This document shows, piece by piece, positions 25,088 to 32,909 of a stretch of DNA of 64,000 bases. A program made the translations under genes and the position numbers. Source of the stretch: Cohnella sp. GbtcB17 (lineage in GTDB: Bacteria; Bacillota; Bacilli; Paenibacillales; Paenibacillaceae); assembly GCF_019091135.1 (NCBI RefSeq), contig NZ_JAGXJW010000029.1, positions 37,870-101,869 of the forward strand, given 5' to 3'. Below the pieces are notes generated by a model. The model was not told the DNA's origin. It did no database searches and saw nothing but the letters and a program-made list of their open reading frames with translations. The number at the start of each line of letters is the position of its first letter. The first letter of the stretch is position 1.

Positions 25088-26260
25088 TTATGCCCCGTGA
25101 AGCCAGGGCCAGAGCAGGTAGACAAGCGCGACGCTGATTCCCGCATGCAGCAGCCGCGCGCGCGCGAAGGGGCCGTAACGCCAGCCGGTGCGTCCCATGA
25201 GCCCGGCGACCTGCGCATGCACGGACAGGCCGGCCCAGGCCAGGACGAACGCCGCGACGGCCACGCGGTCGATCAGGGCGGCGGGAATGCCGCCGAAGCC
25301 CGCGCTCGCTGCCGCCGCGGCGTTGCCCAGCGTCACCTCGAACGTCCCCTGCACGAAGGCGTTAGCGAGTCCGGGCTCGAGGCCGCAGGTTTGGAGCGCG
25401 AATACGATCGCATGCTTCAGCGGCAGCAGCAGGCCGCCGTGCAGGAGCAGCTGGAGCGTGGCCGAAAAGCAGACGACCAGACCGCCTACGACGATCATAA
25501 GGGCGAGCGAGGACTTGACGGCCTGGTTCAGCACGATGCCGAACGGCCGTCCATCCGCCATTCTCGCTTCGTGCATCGCCACAATCGCCCGTTTGAAACG
25601 GCCAAGCCCGAGCTTGGCGTCGCGTTTAGGCGCTTCAACCGGCGAAACCGGCTTCCCGGGGGCCGGCTTCGACCGCTCTTCGGGCTCCGGTTCCGGATCG
25701 TCCTTGCGCCACCGCAGCAGCAAGCCGACCAGCATCGCCCCGCCATAGTGAGCCACAGCCAGCACCGGCACGATGTCGAGCCGTCCGAAAAAGCCCAGGC
25801 AGACTGCGCCGATCAGAAAAATCGGATCGCTGGTCGTCGTCATCGAGACCAACCGCTCGCCTTCGCCGCGGCTCAGGAGGTTTTGCTCCATGAGCTGGGA
25901 GGTCAGGCGCGCGCCGATCGGGTAACCCGCCCCGAAGCTCAGCGCCAGCACGAAGCCGCCTGCGCCGGGAATGCGGAACAGCGGCCGCATGAGGGGATCG
26001 AGCAGCGCGGCGGCCAGGTGAACGATGCCGAAGCCGAGCAGCACCTCGGACAGGACAAAGAAGGGAAACAGTGCGGGAAACAGCACCTCCCACCAGACGG
26101 ACAAGCCTTTGAGCGAGGCTTCGAGCGCGATGCTGGGCATGAGCAGCGCCAGCAGTCCGATGAGCAGGACGCATGCGCCAGCTCCGGTCACGGCCGCCAC
26201 CCGAAGCCCTCTTCGAACGAAGCCGGCGTTTCCTTTTCGCGATAAGATGAAGTCGGACAC
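25088..26260 (-). CDS. ylbJ: Sporulation integral membrane protein YlbJ
   Basis: Polytopic membrane protein of the nucleoside-recognition (Gate) fold. In B. subtilis ylbJ is SigE-controlled and needed for heat-resistant spores. 390 residues, about eight to ten helices, with a charged cytoplasmic loop around residues 185-235 rich in Pro, Glu and Lys. The motif L-F-P-A-L-F-P-F-F-V-L-S-E and the S-F-G-A-G-Y-P-I-G-A-R stretch are typical. Start is GTG 26260 after GGAAGGAAG. Same strand as nadK, about 90 bases upstream of it. Confidence 0.87.
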   Translation of the reverse strand: MSDFILSRKGNAGFVRRGLRVAAVTGAGACVLLIGLLALLMPSIALEASLKGLSVWWEVLFPALFPFFVLSEVLLGFGIVHLAAALLDPLMRPLFRIPGAGGFVLALSFGAGYPIGARLTSQLMEQNLLSRGEGERLVSMTTTSDPIFLIGAVCLGFFGRLDIVPVLAVAHYGGAMLVGLLLRWRKDDPEPEPEERSKPAPGKPVSPVEAPKRDAKLGLGRFKRAIVAMHEARMADGRPFGIVLNQAVKSSLALMIVVGGLVVCFSATLQLLLHGGLLLPLKHAIVFALQTCGLEPGLANAFVQGTFEVTLGNAAAAASAGFGGIPAALIDRVAVAAFVLAWAGLSVHAQVAGLMGRTGWRYGPFARARLLHAGISVALVYLLWPWLHGA

Positions 26261-26468
26261 GAGCGCACTTCCTTCCCTGGACCAAGCTGCCCTCTTGTCC
26301 GATTATATGCGGGGCGGGGCGGGAAAATTTCAAGGACGGCGCATTTGCGGCTGTTTAACTGCGGTTGCTTAACGAGAGCTGCTGCTATATATTGCAAGCA
26401 TGGCCCGTCGATGGGCAAACGACGAGCAAACGCTTCGCAAACGAATCGAACGCAAGGAGGCGCGACCA

Positions 26469-27968
26469 TTGAGCAGCGCAAACGCCGAATCGAAACTTTA
26501 TGGGGGCGATTGTCCCGTCATTCCGCACTTCGAGGCGCTGTCCGCCATCCCGCGAAGCTCGGGACATGAACGGGCGGCGAGCGATTATGTGGCCGCATTC
26601 GCCAGAGCGCGCGGGTTTGAGACCGTGCAGGACGAATCTTTGAATCTGGTCATCCGCAAGCCGGCCTCGCGAGGTTATGAGCAGGCGCCGCCGGTCATCG
26701 TGCAGGGACATCTGGACATGGTCGGGGAAAAAAACGAAGGCGTCGCCCACGACTTCCTGACCGATCCGATCCGGCTGCGGCTGGACGGCGACTTCATGAC
26801 CGCGGAAGGAACGACGCTCGGCGGGGACAACGGTCTGGGCGTCGCCTTCGCCATGGCACTGCTGGATGAGCGGAACGCGGAGCATCCTGCGCTCGAGATC
26901 TTGCTGACGACGGAGGAAGAGACGTCGATGAAGGGCGCAAGGAAGCTGGATCCCGCGCTGCTGAAGGGCCGCATGATGATCAACCTGGATTCCGACAGGG
27001 AAGGCATTCTCTATGTCAGCAGCGCCGGCGGGGCGCGCGCTTATCATACGGTGCCCGTCGAATGGACGGATGCGCCGCAGCAGGCGCGGGCGGGCCGGCT
27101 GCGCGTACACGGCCTAGTAGGCGGCCATTCGGGCGACGATATCGTTCACGAGCGCGCCAACGCCTGCGAGCTGCTCGGGCGGGCGCTCGACGGCTTGCGC
27201 AAGCGGCTGCCGTACGGCCTCGCGGACGTGCGCGGCGGCCTCGCGTCCAATGCGATCCCGCGGGAAGCCGAGGCGGTCTTGTTCGTGCCGGAAGCGCGTT
27301 GGGAGGAAGCCGAAGCGGCCGTACGGGAATGGGAAGCGGTATTCCAAACGGAGTATGCGGTGTCCGATCCGGGCGTAAGCGTCTCGCTTGAGGCGTCGGA
27401 GGGCGGCGCGGCTGCGGGGGATGAAGCGGCGCGTATCTTTTCAGACGCTTCCCATAGCAAGCTTGTCGATGCGCTGCTGCTCATCCCGAACGGCGTTCTT
27501 CGGATGGACAAGGCGATCCCGGGACTTCCGCGCACGTCAACCAACGTGGGCATCGTGAAGACGGCCGCGGACAGCGTGCGCTTCGAAAGCCTGGCCCGCA
27601 GCTCGCTCAGGTCCGAGCTCGATGCGGCCATGACAAGGATGGAGACGCTCGCCCGCCTTCTTGGCTGCGGCTTCGAAGCGGGCGATTATTATCCCGGCTG
27701 GCCGTATCGGATGGCATCCCGGCTGCGGGATGTTTTCGTGGACGTATACGGGCGCGAGTTCGGACGGCCGATGGAGGTCAAGGCGGTGCATGCCGGCATC
27801 GAATGCGGGATTTTCGCCGACAAGATTCCGGAGCTGGACGCCGTATCATACGGGCCCGACCTTTACGATATCCATACGCCGGCGGAGCGCTTCCGCATCT
27901 CTTCCGTCGAACGGACATGGCGTTATCTTCTCCTGGTACTGAAGTCGCTAAAGGATAATCCGGCATAA
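26469..27968 (+). CDS. pepD: Aminoacyl-histidine dipeptidase (M20, PepD type)
   Basis: Zinc/cobalt dipeptidase that splits Xaa-His dipeptides in the cytosol. 499 residues from TTG 26469, chosen because AAGGAGG lies at 26454-26460; an in-frame ATG at 26400 has no ribosome binding site. M20 metal motifs: G-H-L-D-M-V (His81, Asp83), G-G-D-N-G-L-G, T-T-E-E-E-T-S and V-H-A-G-I-E-C-G-I-F near the end. R-S-S-G-H-E near the N-terminus is characteristic of PepD. Confidence 0.92.
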   Translation: MSSANAESKLYGGDCPVIPHFEALSAIPRSSGHERAASDYVAAFARARGFETVQDESLNLVIRKPASRGYEQAPPVIVQGHLDMVGEKNEGVAHDFLTDPIRLRLDGDFMTAEGTTLGGDNGLGVAFAMALLDERNAEHPALEILLTTEEETSMKGARKLDPALLKGRMMINLDSDREGILYVSSAGGARAYHTVPVEWTDAPQQARAGRLRVHGLVGGHSGDDIVHERANACELLGRALDGLRKRLPYGLADVRGGLASNAIPREAEAVLFVPEARWEEAEAAVREWEAVFQTEYAVSDPGVSVSLEASEGGAAAGDEAARIFSDASHSKLVDALLLIPNGVLRMDKAIPGLPRTSTNVGIVKTAADSVRFESLARSSLRSELDAAMTRMETLARLLGCGFEAGDYYPGWPYRMASRLRDVFVDVYGREFGRPMEVKAVHAGIECGIFADKIPELDAVSYGPDLYDIHTPAERFRISSVERTWRYLLLVLKSLKDNPA

Positions 27969-27976
27969 AAAAGCGG

Positions 27977-28007
27977 CGAAGACCTGCCCTTTCCGGGCAG
28001 GTGTTTT
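27977..28007 (+). terminator. Intrinsic terminator after pepD
   Basis: Stem ACCTGCCC/GGGCAGGT (27982-27989 with 27995-28002) followed by GTTTT. Confidence 0.75.
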
Positions 28008-28103
28008 CGCGGTCATTTTTGTAAGCGATTGCAAAAAAGTAATGTCGCTGTTACATTCGTGTGGTACAATAGAACCACGATATTGCTTCAAGGAGTGATT
28101 AAC

Positions 28104-28190
28104 GTGGCAGGAATCGTAGCAGGGCTTCTCATGTGCGCTTTCGTCTATGTCATTCGGGAGTCGCTCAGCGGTCCGGAGGAAGAGATTTAG
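28104..28190 (+). CDS. 28-residue putative membrane peptide
   Basis: A short reading frame from GTG 28104 to TAG 28190, with AAGGAGTGATT just upstream and an extended -10 (TGG-TACAAT, 28062-28070). It encodes one hydrophobic helix (A-G-I-V-A-G-L-L-M-C-A-F-V-Y-V-I) and an acidic C-terminus. A terminator follows at once, giving a complete tiny transcription unit. No family recognised; too short for similarity to be decisive. Confidence 0.6.
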   Translation: MAGIVAGLLMCAFVYVIRESLSGPEEEI

Positions 28191-28222
28191 GTCCCCGATC
28201 ATCCAGTTTTCTACATCTTTCG

Positions 28223-28250
28223 ATCGCCCGATAAGGGCGATTTTTGTTTT
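28223..28250 (+). terminator. Intrinsic terminator after the 28-residue ORF
   Basis: Perfect 7-bp stem ATCGCCC/GGGCGAT (28223-28229 with 28235-28241) and a T-rich run. Confidence 0.85.
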
Positions 28251-28363
28251 GTGCGAAAACGGCAAAATTAGGATAGAAGTCTTACGGTGTTGTGGTATAA
28301 TAAAGGGACTTCAGGTAGTAAGTCCCGATAAATGCAAAATGAATCGGGAGGAGATTGCAACCT

Positions 28364-28741
28364 ATGAACTACGGAACCGTGTACGAGGCAATCGGCGGAG
28401 CGCCTACAATCCGCAAAATGGTCGAAGGATTTTACCCGAAGGTGCTGCAGCATCCGCTGTTGGCTCCGCTGTTTCCGGAAGATATCATGCCTGTCATGGA
28501 CAAGCAGTACATGTTTCTGACGCAGTTTTTTGGGGGACCAACATTATATTCCGACGCCTACGGACATCCGATGATGCGGGGAAGGCATCTGCCGTTCCCG
28601 ATCACGCCCGCGAGAGCCGAAGCATGGCTGGATTGCATGCGTCGTTCGCTGGACGAGACGGAGCTGTCCGAGGAGCTCAAAGCCTTCGTGCTGGAGCGGC
28701 TGTCCGGTCCTGCGCATCACTTTATTAACAGCGAAGAGTAA
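28364..28741 (+). CDS. Truncated hemoglobin (group II type)
   Basis: Small heme protein of the 2/2 globin group, similar to B. subtilis YjbI; probable roles are oxygen or NO chemistry. 125 residues from ATG 28364 (GGGAGGAG upstream); an in-frame TTG at 28355 is too close to the ribosome binding site. Group II features: F-Y-P-K-V-L near helix B, F-F-G-G-P-T-L-Y, the proximal-histidine segment G-R-H-L-P-F-P-I and W-L-D-C-M near helix G. A -10 TATAAT with TGG extension lies at 28293-28301. Confidence 0.92.
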   Translation: MNYGTVYEAIGGAPTIRKMVEGFYPKVLQHPLLAPLFPEDIMPVMDKQYMFLTQFFGGPTLYSDAYGHPMMRGRHLPFPITPARAEAWLDCMRRSLDETELSEELKAFVLERLSGPAHHFINSEE

Positions 28742-28791
28742 TTGACCGTCTCGCGCGTTCGCCGGGACGCGTCCTACATGGAGGGATCGGG

Positions 28792-29493
28792 ATGGAACCC
28801 CTGTACCAGACCAAGGTTGCATGCGTGTGCTGCGAAGCCGAGTTCGTGACCTCCCGGGTAAGACCGAGCCTGAAGCGCGCGATACGATCGGATTCGGATT
28901 TTTGCTCTTATTTCAAATCGGTGAACCCCGATTTTTATGTTGTGCGCGTCTGTCCGTACTGCGGATTCGCCTCTACGGAGAATTCGAACCATCGTCTCTT
29001 GGACTGGCAGCGCAGCGCCTACCTCGAGCGCATCGGCAAGCATTGGAAGATGAACGACTACGGCGGAGAGCGCAGCGCGGCGGACGCGCTGGCGTGCTAC
29101 AAGCTCGCGCTTCTGACGGGACAGATCATCAAGGAAAAGGATCGCGTCGTCGCGGGCATCCTGCATCATATTGCGTGGCTGTACAGGTACGAGGGCAATG
29201 TGGAGCAGGAACGCAGATTTCTGCAGTACGCGCTTGAAGCCTATATCAAGACCTACCAGTCCGAGCGCGAGCTGATGAACAATGCGCGCCTGCTGTACCT
29301 GATCGGGGAGCTGAACCGGCGGCTCGGTTTTTTTAACGAGGCGGTCAGATGGTTCAGCCGGGTCATTCACGACAAGAGCATCATGGATTCTGCGATGATA
29401 CGGGCCTCGCGCGAAGGCTGGCAGGCGATCCGCGACGAGATGTCGGGAAAAGGCGCCGAACTGCCCGAAGAGATGCAGCGGATCGGGAGCTAA
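28792..29493 (+). CDS. DUF2225 domain protein
   Basis: 233 residues. Two C-x-x-C pairs (C-V-C-C-E and C-P-Y-C-G, about residues 11-14 and 61-64) suggest one structural zinc site. The rest is helical with a TPR-like pattern (A-L-A-C-Y-K-L-A-L-L and similar). Family function is unknown. ATG 28792 follows GGAGGGATCGGG. Same direction as the globin gene, 50 bases downstream, so possibly one unit. Confidence 0.83.
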   Translation: MEPLYQTKVACVCCEAEFVTSRVRPSLKRAIRSDSDFCSYFKSVNPDFYVVRVCPYCGFASTENSNHRLLDWQRSAYLERIGKHWKMNDYGGERSAADALACYKLALLTGQIIKEKDRVVAGILHHIAWLYRYEGNVEQERRFLQYALEAYIKTYQSERELMNNARLLYLIGELNRRLGFFNEAVRWFSRVIHDKSIMDSAMIRASREGWQAIRDEMSGKGAELPEEMQRIGS

Positions 29494-29500
29494 GGATGAG

Positions 29501-29737
29501 TCAGGCCCGAAGCGGCTTGTTCGCCAGCAAATAATCGCCGTCCGCATCTATGAGCTGAAGTCTCGACCGGCAGCAGGGCATGACGACCGTTCGCTTCATG
29601 AGTCCGCCGCGCAGCTGGTCGAGCTCTTCGGGCTTCAGCGGCAGGCGGACGTGGGATTGGCGGCAGAACGGGCATTCGGAAGCGTACACCTCGTTCATCT
29701 GGATGTCGTAAGGCAGGCTGTTGCGAAATGGAATCAT
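29501..29737 (-). CDS. Small zinc-ribbon-like hypothetical protein
   Basis: 78 residues from ATG 29737 on the minus strand, with a good GAGAGGAG ribosome binding site. It holds C-P-F-C and a later P-C-C-R, enough for a zinc-finger-like site. Convergent with the DUF2225 gene, only 7 bases between the stops. No family recognised. Confidence 0.65.
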   Translation of the reverse strand: MIPFRNSLPYDIQMNEVYASECPFCRQSHVRLPLKPEELDQLRGGLMKRTVVMPCCRSRLQLIDADGDYLLANKPLRA

Positions 29738-29870
29738 GATCTTCCCCGCTCCTCTCTGGCAAAACCTTGTCCATTAACGATACAATAGATGGGACGGGCT
29801 GACAATGTCCGGGTGCCGATGGCGATCGGTCCGCCGATCGCCGGCAACGCGAGAGAGGACGGGATTATTG

Positions 29871-31661
29871 ATGACGGACAGCTATTCCCTGATCTGGGAT
29901 CTGGACAAAATCTTCTCCGGGGGTTCCGAATCCCCGGCATTTGCCGCGTTCTCCGAAGCGCTTGAAAAGGAGACCGCCGTCCTGCTCGCGGAGCTTCAGG
30001 CCGCGGCGGATGGCGAAGCTGCGGGCGACGAAGCGCTGAACGATTGGACGACCAGGCTTCAAGACCTGACGGCCCGGCTGCGGGAGGCGTTCTCCTACGT
30101 CGGCTGTCTGTCCGCGCAAAATATGGAGGACCGCAAGGCGACGGCTTGGACGGAGAAGCTCCAGACATTGTCCGCCAAGCTCGGCCAGTCGCTCGATCTG
30201 TACGATGCCGAACTGGCCCGGGTGCCGGAAGATCGGCTCGAGGCTTGGGTCGCTTCGGACCCCGTCTCCGAGATCGCCTTCGTCATTCGCGAGCGCCGGG
30301 ACTTCGTCAAGGAGAAGCTGCCGCCCGCGCTGGAGGCGCTCGCCAGCGAGCTGGCCGTCGACGGCTATCATGGCTGGGGCGAGAACTATCAGACGATCGT
30401 CAGCCGCATCGCCATCCCGTGGGAGGAAGACGGCGCGGTCAAGACTTTGTCGGCGGGCCAGGCGTTCAACAAGCTGTCGCATCCCGTCCAGCAGGTGCGC
30501 GACGAGATGGGCGCCAAGTGGGAGGAAGCTTGGGCGGGGCAAGCGGATCTGGCGGCAGATACGCTTAACCGCCTCGCCGGCTTCCGTCTGAAGCTGTATC
30601 AAGCGCGCGGCTGGCACGATCCGCTCAAGGAGCCGCTGCTCATCAACCGGATGAGCCGGGACACGCTCGACGCGATGTGGGAAGGCGTCTCGGGCGGGAT
30701 GGAGCCGCTTAAGCGTTATATGGCGGCCAAAGCCCGGCTGCTCGGCAAGGAACGGCTGGATTGGCACGACGTATCCGCCCCGGTGGGCGCGGAAGGCGGC
30801 GCAATCGGCTACGACGAAGCGGCCGCGCTGATCAAGGACGCCTTCGGCGGCTTCTCGCCCGCGCAGGCCAAGTTGGCCGAGCGTGCCTTCTCAGGGCGAT
30901 GGATCGAAGCCGAAGACAGGCCTGGCAAGCGGCCGGGCGGTTTCTGCACCGACTTTCCGTTGACCGGGGAGACGCGCATCTTCATGACCTATTCCGGAAC
31001 GCCGGACAACGTCTCTACGCTGGCCCACGAGCTGGGGCACGCTTACCATGATGTCTGCGTGGACGGGTTGCCGCAGTTCGGACGGAACTATGCGATGAAT
31101 GTCGCCGAGACGGCGTCCACGTTCGCCGAAGGGCTCGTGAGCGACGCGCTGCTGCGCGCGGCAGGTAGCGACGCGGAGCGGCTGTCGCTGCTGGACGAAC
31201 GGCTGCAGCGGGCTTCGGCGTTCTGCAACAACATCAGAGCGAGGTTCCTGTTCGAGACGAGATTTTACGAGGCGCGCAAGAACGGGATGCTCGATGTGCA
31301 GGCGTTGAACGAGCTGATGGTGGCGGCGCAGAAGGAAGCGTTCGGAGACGCGCTGGCCTCCTGGCACCCGCACTTTTGGGCGGCCAAGCTGCACTTCTAT
31401 GCGACCGACGTGCCATTCTACAACTTTCCGTACACGTTCGGGTACTTGTTCAGCACGGGCATCGCGGCCGTGGCCGAAGCCGAAGGTCCGGGCTTTCACG
31501 AGCGCTACGACCGGCTGCTGCGGGATACCGGCCTGATGACGGTCGAAGAGCTCGGCCGGCGCCATCTCGGCGTCGATCTCGACAAGCCGGCGTTCTGGCA
31601 GGCCGCGGTGCGCCGCGCGACCGGCGACGTCGATGCGTTCGAAGCGCTATGTGCGCGTTAA
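29871..31661 (+). CDS. M3-family oligoendopeptidase (PepF type)
   Basis: Cytoplasmic zinc metallopeptidase that degrades oligopeptides. 596 residues from ATG 29871 (GAGAGGACGGG upstream); the frame runs further up without a ribosome binding site. H386-E-L-G-H390 is the zinc motif, with the third ligand in the following N-V-A-E-T-A-S-T-F-A-E segment. The late Y-N-F-P-Y-T-F-G-Y-L-F block is typical of PepF-like enzymes. A 9-bp perfect inverted repeat (29821-29829 with 29834-29842) lies in the leader. Confidence 0.93.
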   Translation: MTDSYSLIWDLDKIFSGGSESPAFAAFSEALEKETAVLLAELQAAADGEAAGDEALNDWTTRLQDLTARLREAFSYVGCLSAQNMEDRKATAWTEKLQTLSAKLGQSLDLYDAELARVPEDRLEAWVASDPVSEIAFVIRERRDFVKEKLPPALEALASELAVDGYHGWGENYQTIVSRIAIPWEEDGAVKTLSAGQAFNKLSHPVQQVRDEMGAKWEEAWAGQADLAADTLNRLAGFRLKLYQARGWHDPLKEPLLINRMSRDTLDAMWEGVSGGMEPLKRYMAAKARLLGKERLDWHDVSAPVGAEGGAIGYDEAAALIKDAFGGFSPAQAKLAERAFSGRWIEAEDRPGKRPGGFCTDFPLTGETRIFMTYSGTPDNVSTLAHELGHAYHDVCVDGLPQFGRNYAMNVAETASTFAEGLVSDALLRAAGSDAERLSLLDERLQRASAFCNNIRARFLFETRFYEARKNGMLDVQALNELMVAAQKEAFGDALASWHPHFWAAKLHFYATDVPFYNFPYTFGYLFSTGIAAVAEAEGPGFHERYDRLLRDTGLMTVEELGRRHLGVDLDKPAFWQAAVRRATGDVDAFEALCAR

Positions 31662-31711
31662 GTTAATCGGTTGGACCGACGGCGAGAAGCCGATATATGG
31701 AAAATGAGCGG

Positions 31712-31749
31712 AAGAACCGCACACGATGGAGGTGTGCGGTTCTTTGCGT
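31712..31749 (+). terminator. Intrinsic terminator after the oligoendopeptidase gene
   Basis: Perfect 13-bp stem (31712-31724 with 31732-31744), then TTGCGTTTT. Confidence 0.8.
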
Positions 31750-31762
31750 TTTCCGGGAAGTC

Positions 31763-32230
31763 GCAGATGCTGGATGGGTCGCAACGCCTGTCGTAGAGAA
31801 GGCGATTGCCGCTGAGCGGGCGGGATGGGGCTAAACGCCTGCTGTAGAGAAGGCGATAGCCGCTGAGCAAGCTGGATCGGTCGCAACGCCTGTCGTAGAG
31901 AAGGCGATGGCGGCTGAGCAGGCTGGATGGGTCGCAACGCCTGTCGTAGAGAAGGCGATGGCGGCTGAGCAGGCTGGATGGGGCGCAACGCCTGCTGTAG
32001 AGGAGGCGATTGCCGCCGAGCGGGCTGGTTCGGGCGCAACGCCTGCTGTAGAGAAGGCGATAGCCGCTGAGCGGGCTGGTTTGGGCGCAACGCCTGCTGT
32101 AGAGAAGGCGATTGCCGCTGAGCGGGCTGGATGGGGCGCAACGCCTGTCGTAGAGAAGGCGATTGCCGTTGAGCGGTCTTACTCTGGCGCAACGCCTATT
32201 GTAGAGAAGGCGATGGCCGCCAAATTTCCT
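31763..32230. repeat. Array of nine 51-bp tandem repeats
   Basis: The marker GCAACGCCT recurs exactly every 51 bases at 31781, 31832 (changed to TAAACGCCT), 31883, 31934, 31985, 32036, 32087, 32138 and 32189, with a partial unit before the first. Each unit holds CGCCT...AGGCG and, in most, CCGCTGAGCGG. Because 51 is divisible by three, every frame repeats as 17 codons. The plus frame gives A-T-P-V-V-E-K-A-I-A-A-E-R-A-G-W-G per unit and stays open from 31835 to TAA 32272, but unit 2 has an in-frame TAA and no good ribosome binding site is seen. Two minus frames are also open. Coding status is unresolved. Confidence 0.93.
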
Positions 32231-32299
32231 CCGAGTAAAGCGAAAGTTGCCAATCAAATCGTCGTTTTATAAGTATATAAATCACAATATAAGAAAAAA

Positions 32300-32370
32300 A
32301 TGAATCATTTAGTCGAATTTTCTAAATTTTTTGTTGAAATTTTTTATATATCTATCCTATAATGATTCAT
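32300..32370 (+). promoter_or_regulatory. AT-rich promoter flanked by a 10-bp inverted repeat
   Basis: TTGAAA (32334-32339), 18-base spacer, TATAAT (32358-32363). ATGAATCATT (32300-32309) and AATGATTCAT (32361-32370) are perfect reverse complements; the right copy overlaps the -10. This looks like a repressor site for the gene at 32431. The zone is sharply AT-rich against the GC-rich genome. Confidence 0.65.
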
Positions 32371-32430
32371 AAGTCATAGTTAATACTTGGCGACATTGGG
32401 GAGTAACTCCCAGATTAGAGGAGGAGAATT

Positions 32431-32847
32431 ATGGCGTATGAGTTTGAAGTCCCGCTGGCGAGGCAAGTGGATGTGGCTTTCAGGCAGATGGAAGGCGAGT
32501 TGAAGGGCATGACGGCCGGGACGATTGTTCTGCAAGTGCGCAACGATACGGTAGGAAAGTTCGGAATACGCCATTTGCCGGTCGATTTGGCGGAACGCCG
32601 GACGACAGGGGATGCCAAACCGGACGGGCTGACGGATGAGTTGATCGTGGAGCTGCGTAGTGCGGCGGTGGAGGCGATGCGGCGCAAAACGAGCTGGACG
32701 CATGGCGAGGTTACATATGATTTTGGCATCAAGCATGGCAAATTATACTTAAGCGTAACGGTCGAATCCAACTACAATATGGCAAACGTTTTATTTCATG
32801 TAAACAACAAGAAATTCGGAAAACGCGACCGATCCGGCGAACAATAA
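32431..32847 (+). CDS. Hypothetical protein, 138 residues
   Basis: Soluble protein from ATG 32431 with an excellent GAGGAGGAG ribosome binding site and a clear promoter. Mixed helix and strand, charged, one tryptophan; the C-terminus is basic (N-K-K-F-G-K-R-D-R). The middle has V-G-K-F-G-I-R-H-L-P-V-D-L-A-E-R-R. I recognise no family. Its dedicated, possibly repressed promoter suggests condition-specific expression. Confidence 0.7.
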   Translation: MAYEFEVPLARQVDVAFRQMEGELKGMTAGTIVLQVRNDTVGKFGIRHLPVDLAERRTTGDAKPDGLTDELIVELRSAAVEAMRRKTSWTHGEVTYDFGIKHGKLYLSVTVESNYNMANVLFHVNNKKFGKRDRSGEQ

Positions 32848-32868
32848 GCGGACAGCTCGTTTCATATG

Positions 32869-32900
32869 GAGGCAAGCGCCAGGGGCGCCTGCCTCTTCTT
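32869..32900. terminator. Hairpin terminator between convergent genes
   Basis: 11-bp interrupted stem (32869-32880 with 32884-32895) followed by TTCTTT. Confidence 0.65.
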
Positions 32901-32909
32901 TAATTCGTT

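Noticed and set aside
31647..32257. Two minus-strand open frames across the 51-bp array (181 and 199 codons)
   Set aside because: Any 51-bp unit without a stop stays open in every copy; neither has a ribosome binding site, and their Arg/Gln/Pro/Ser composition is not convincing.
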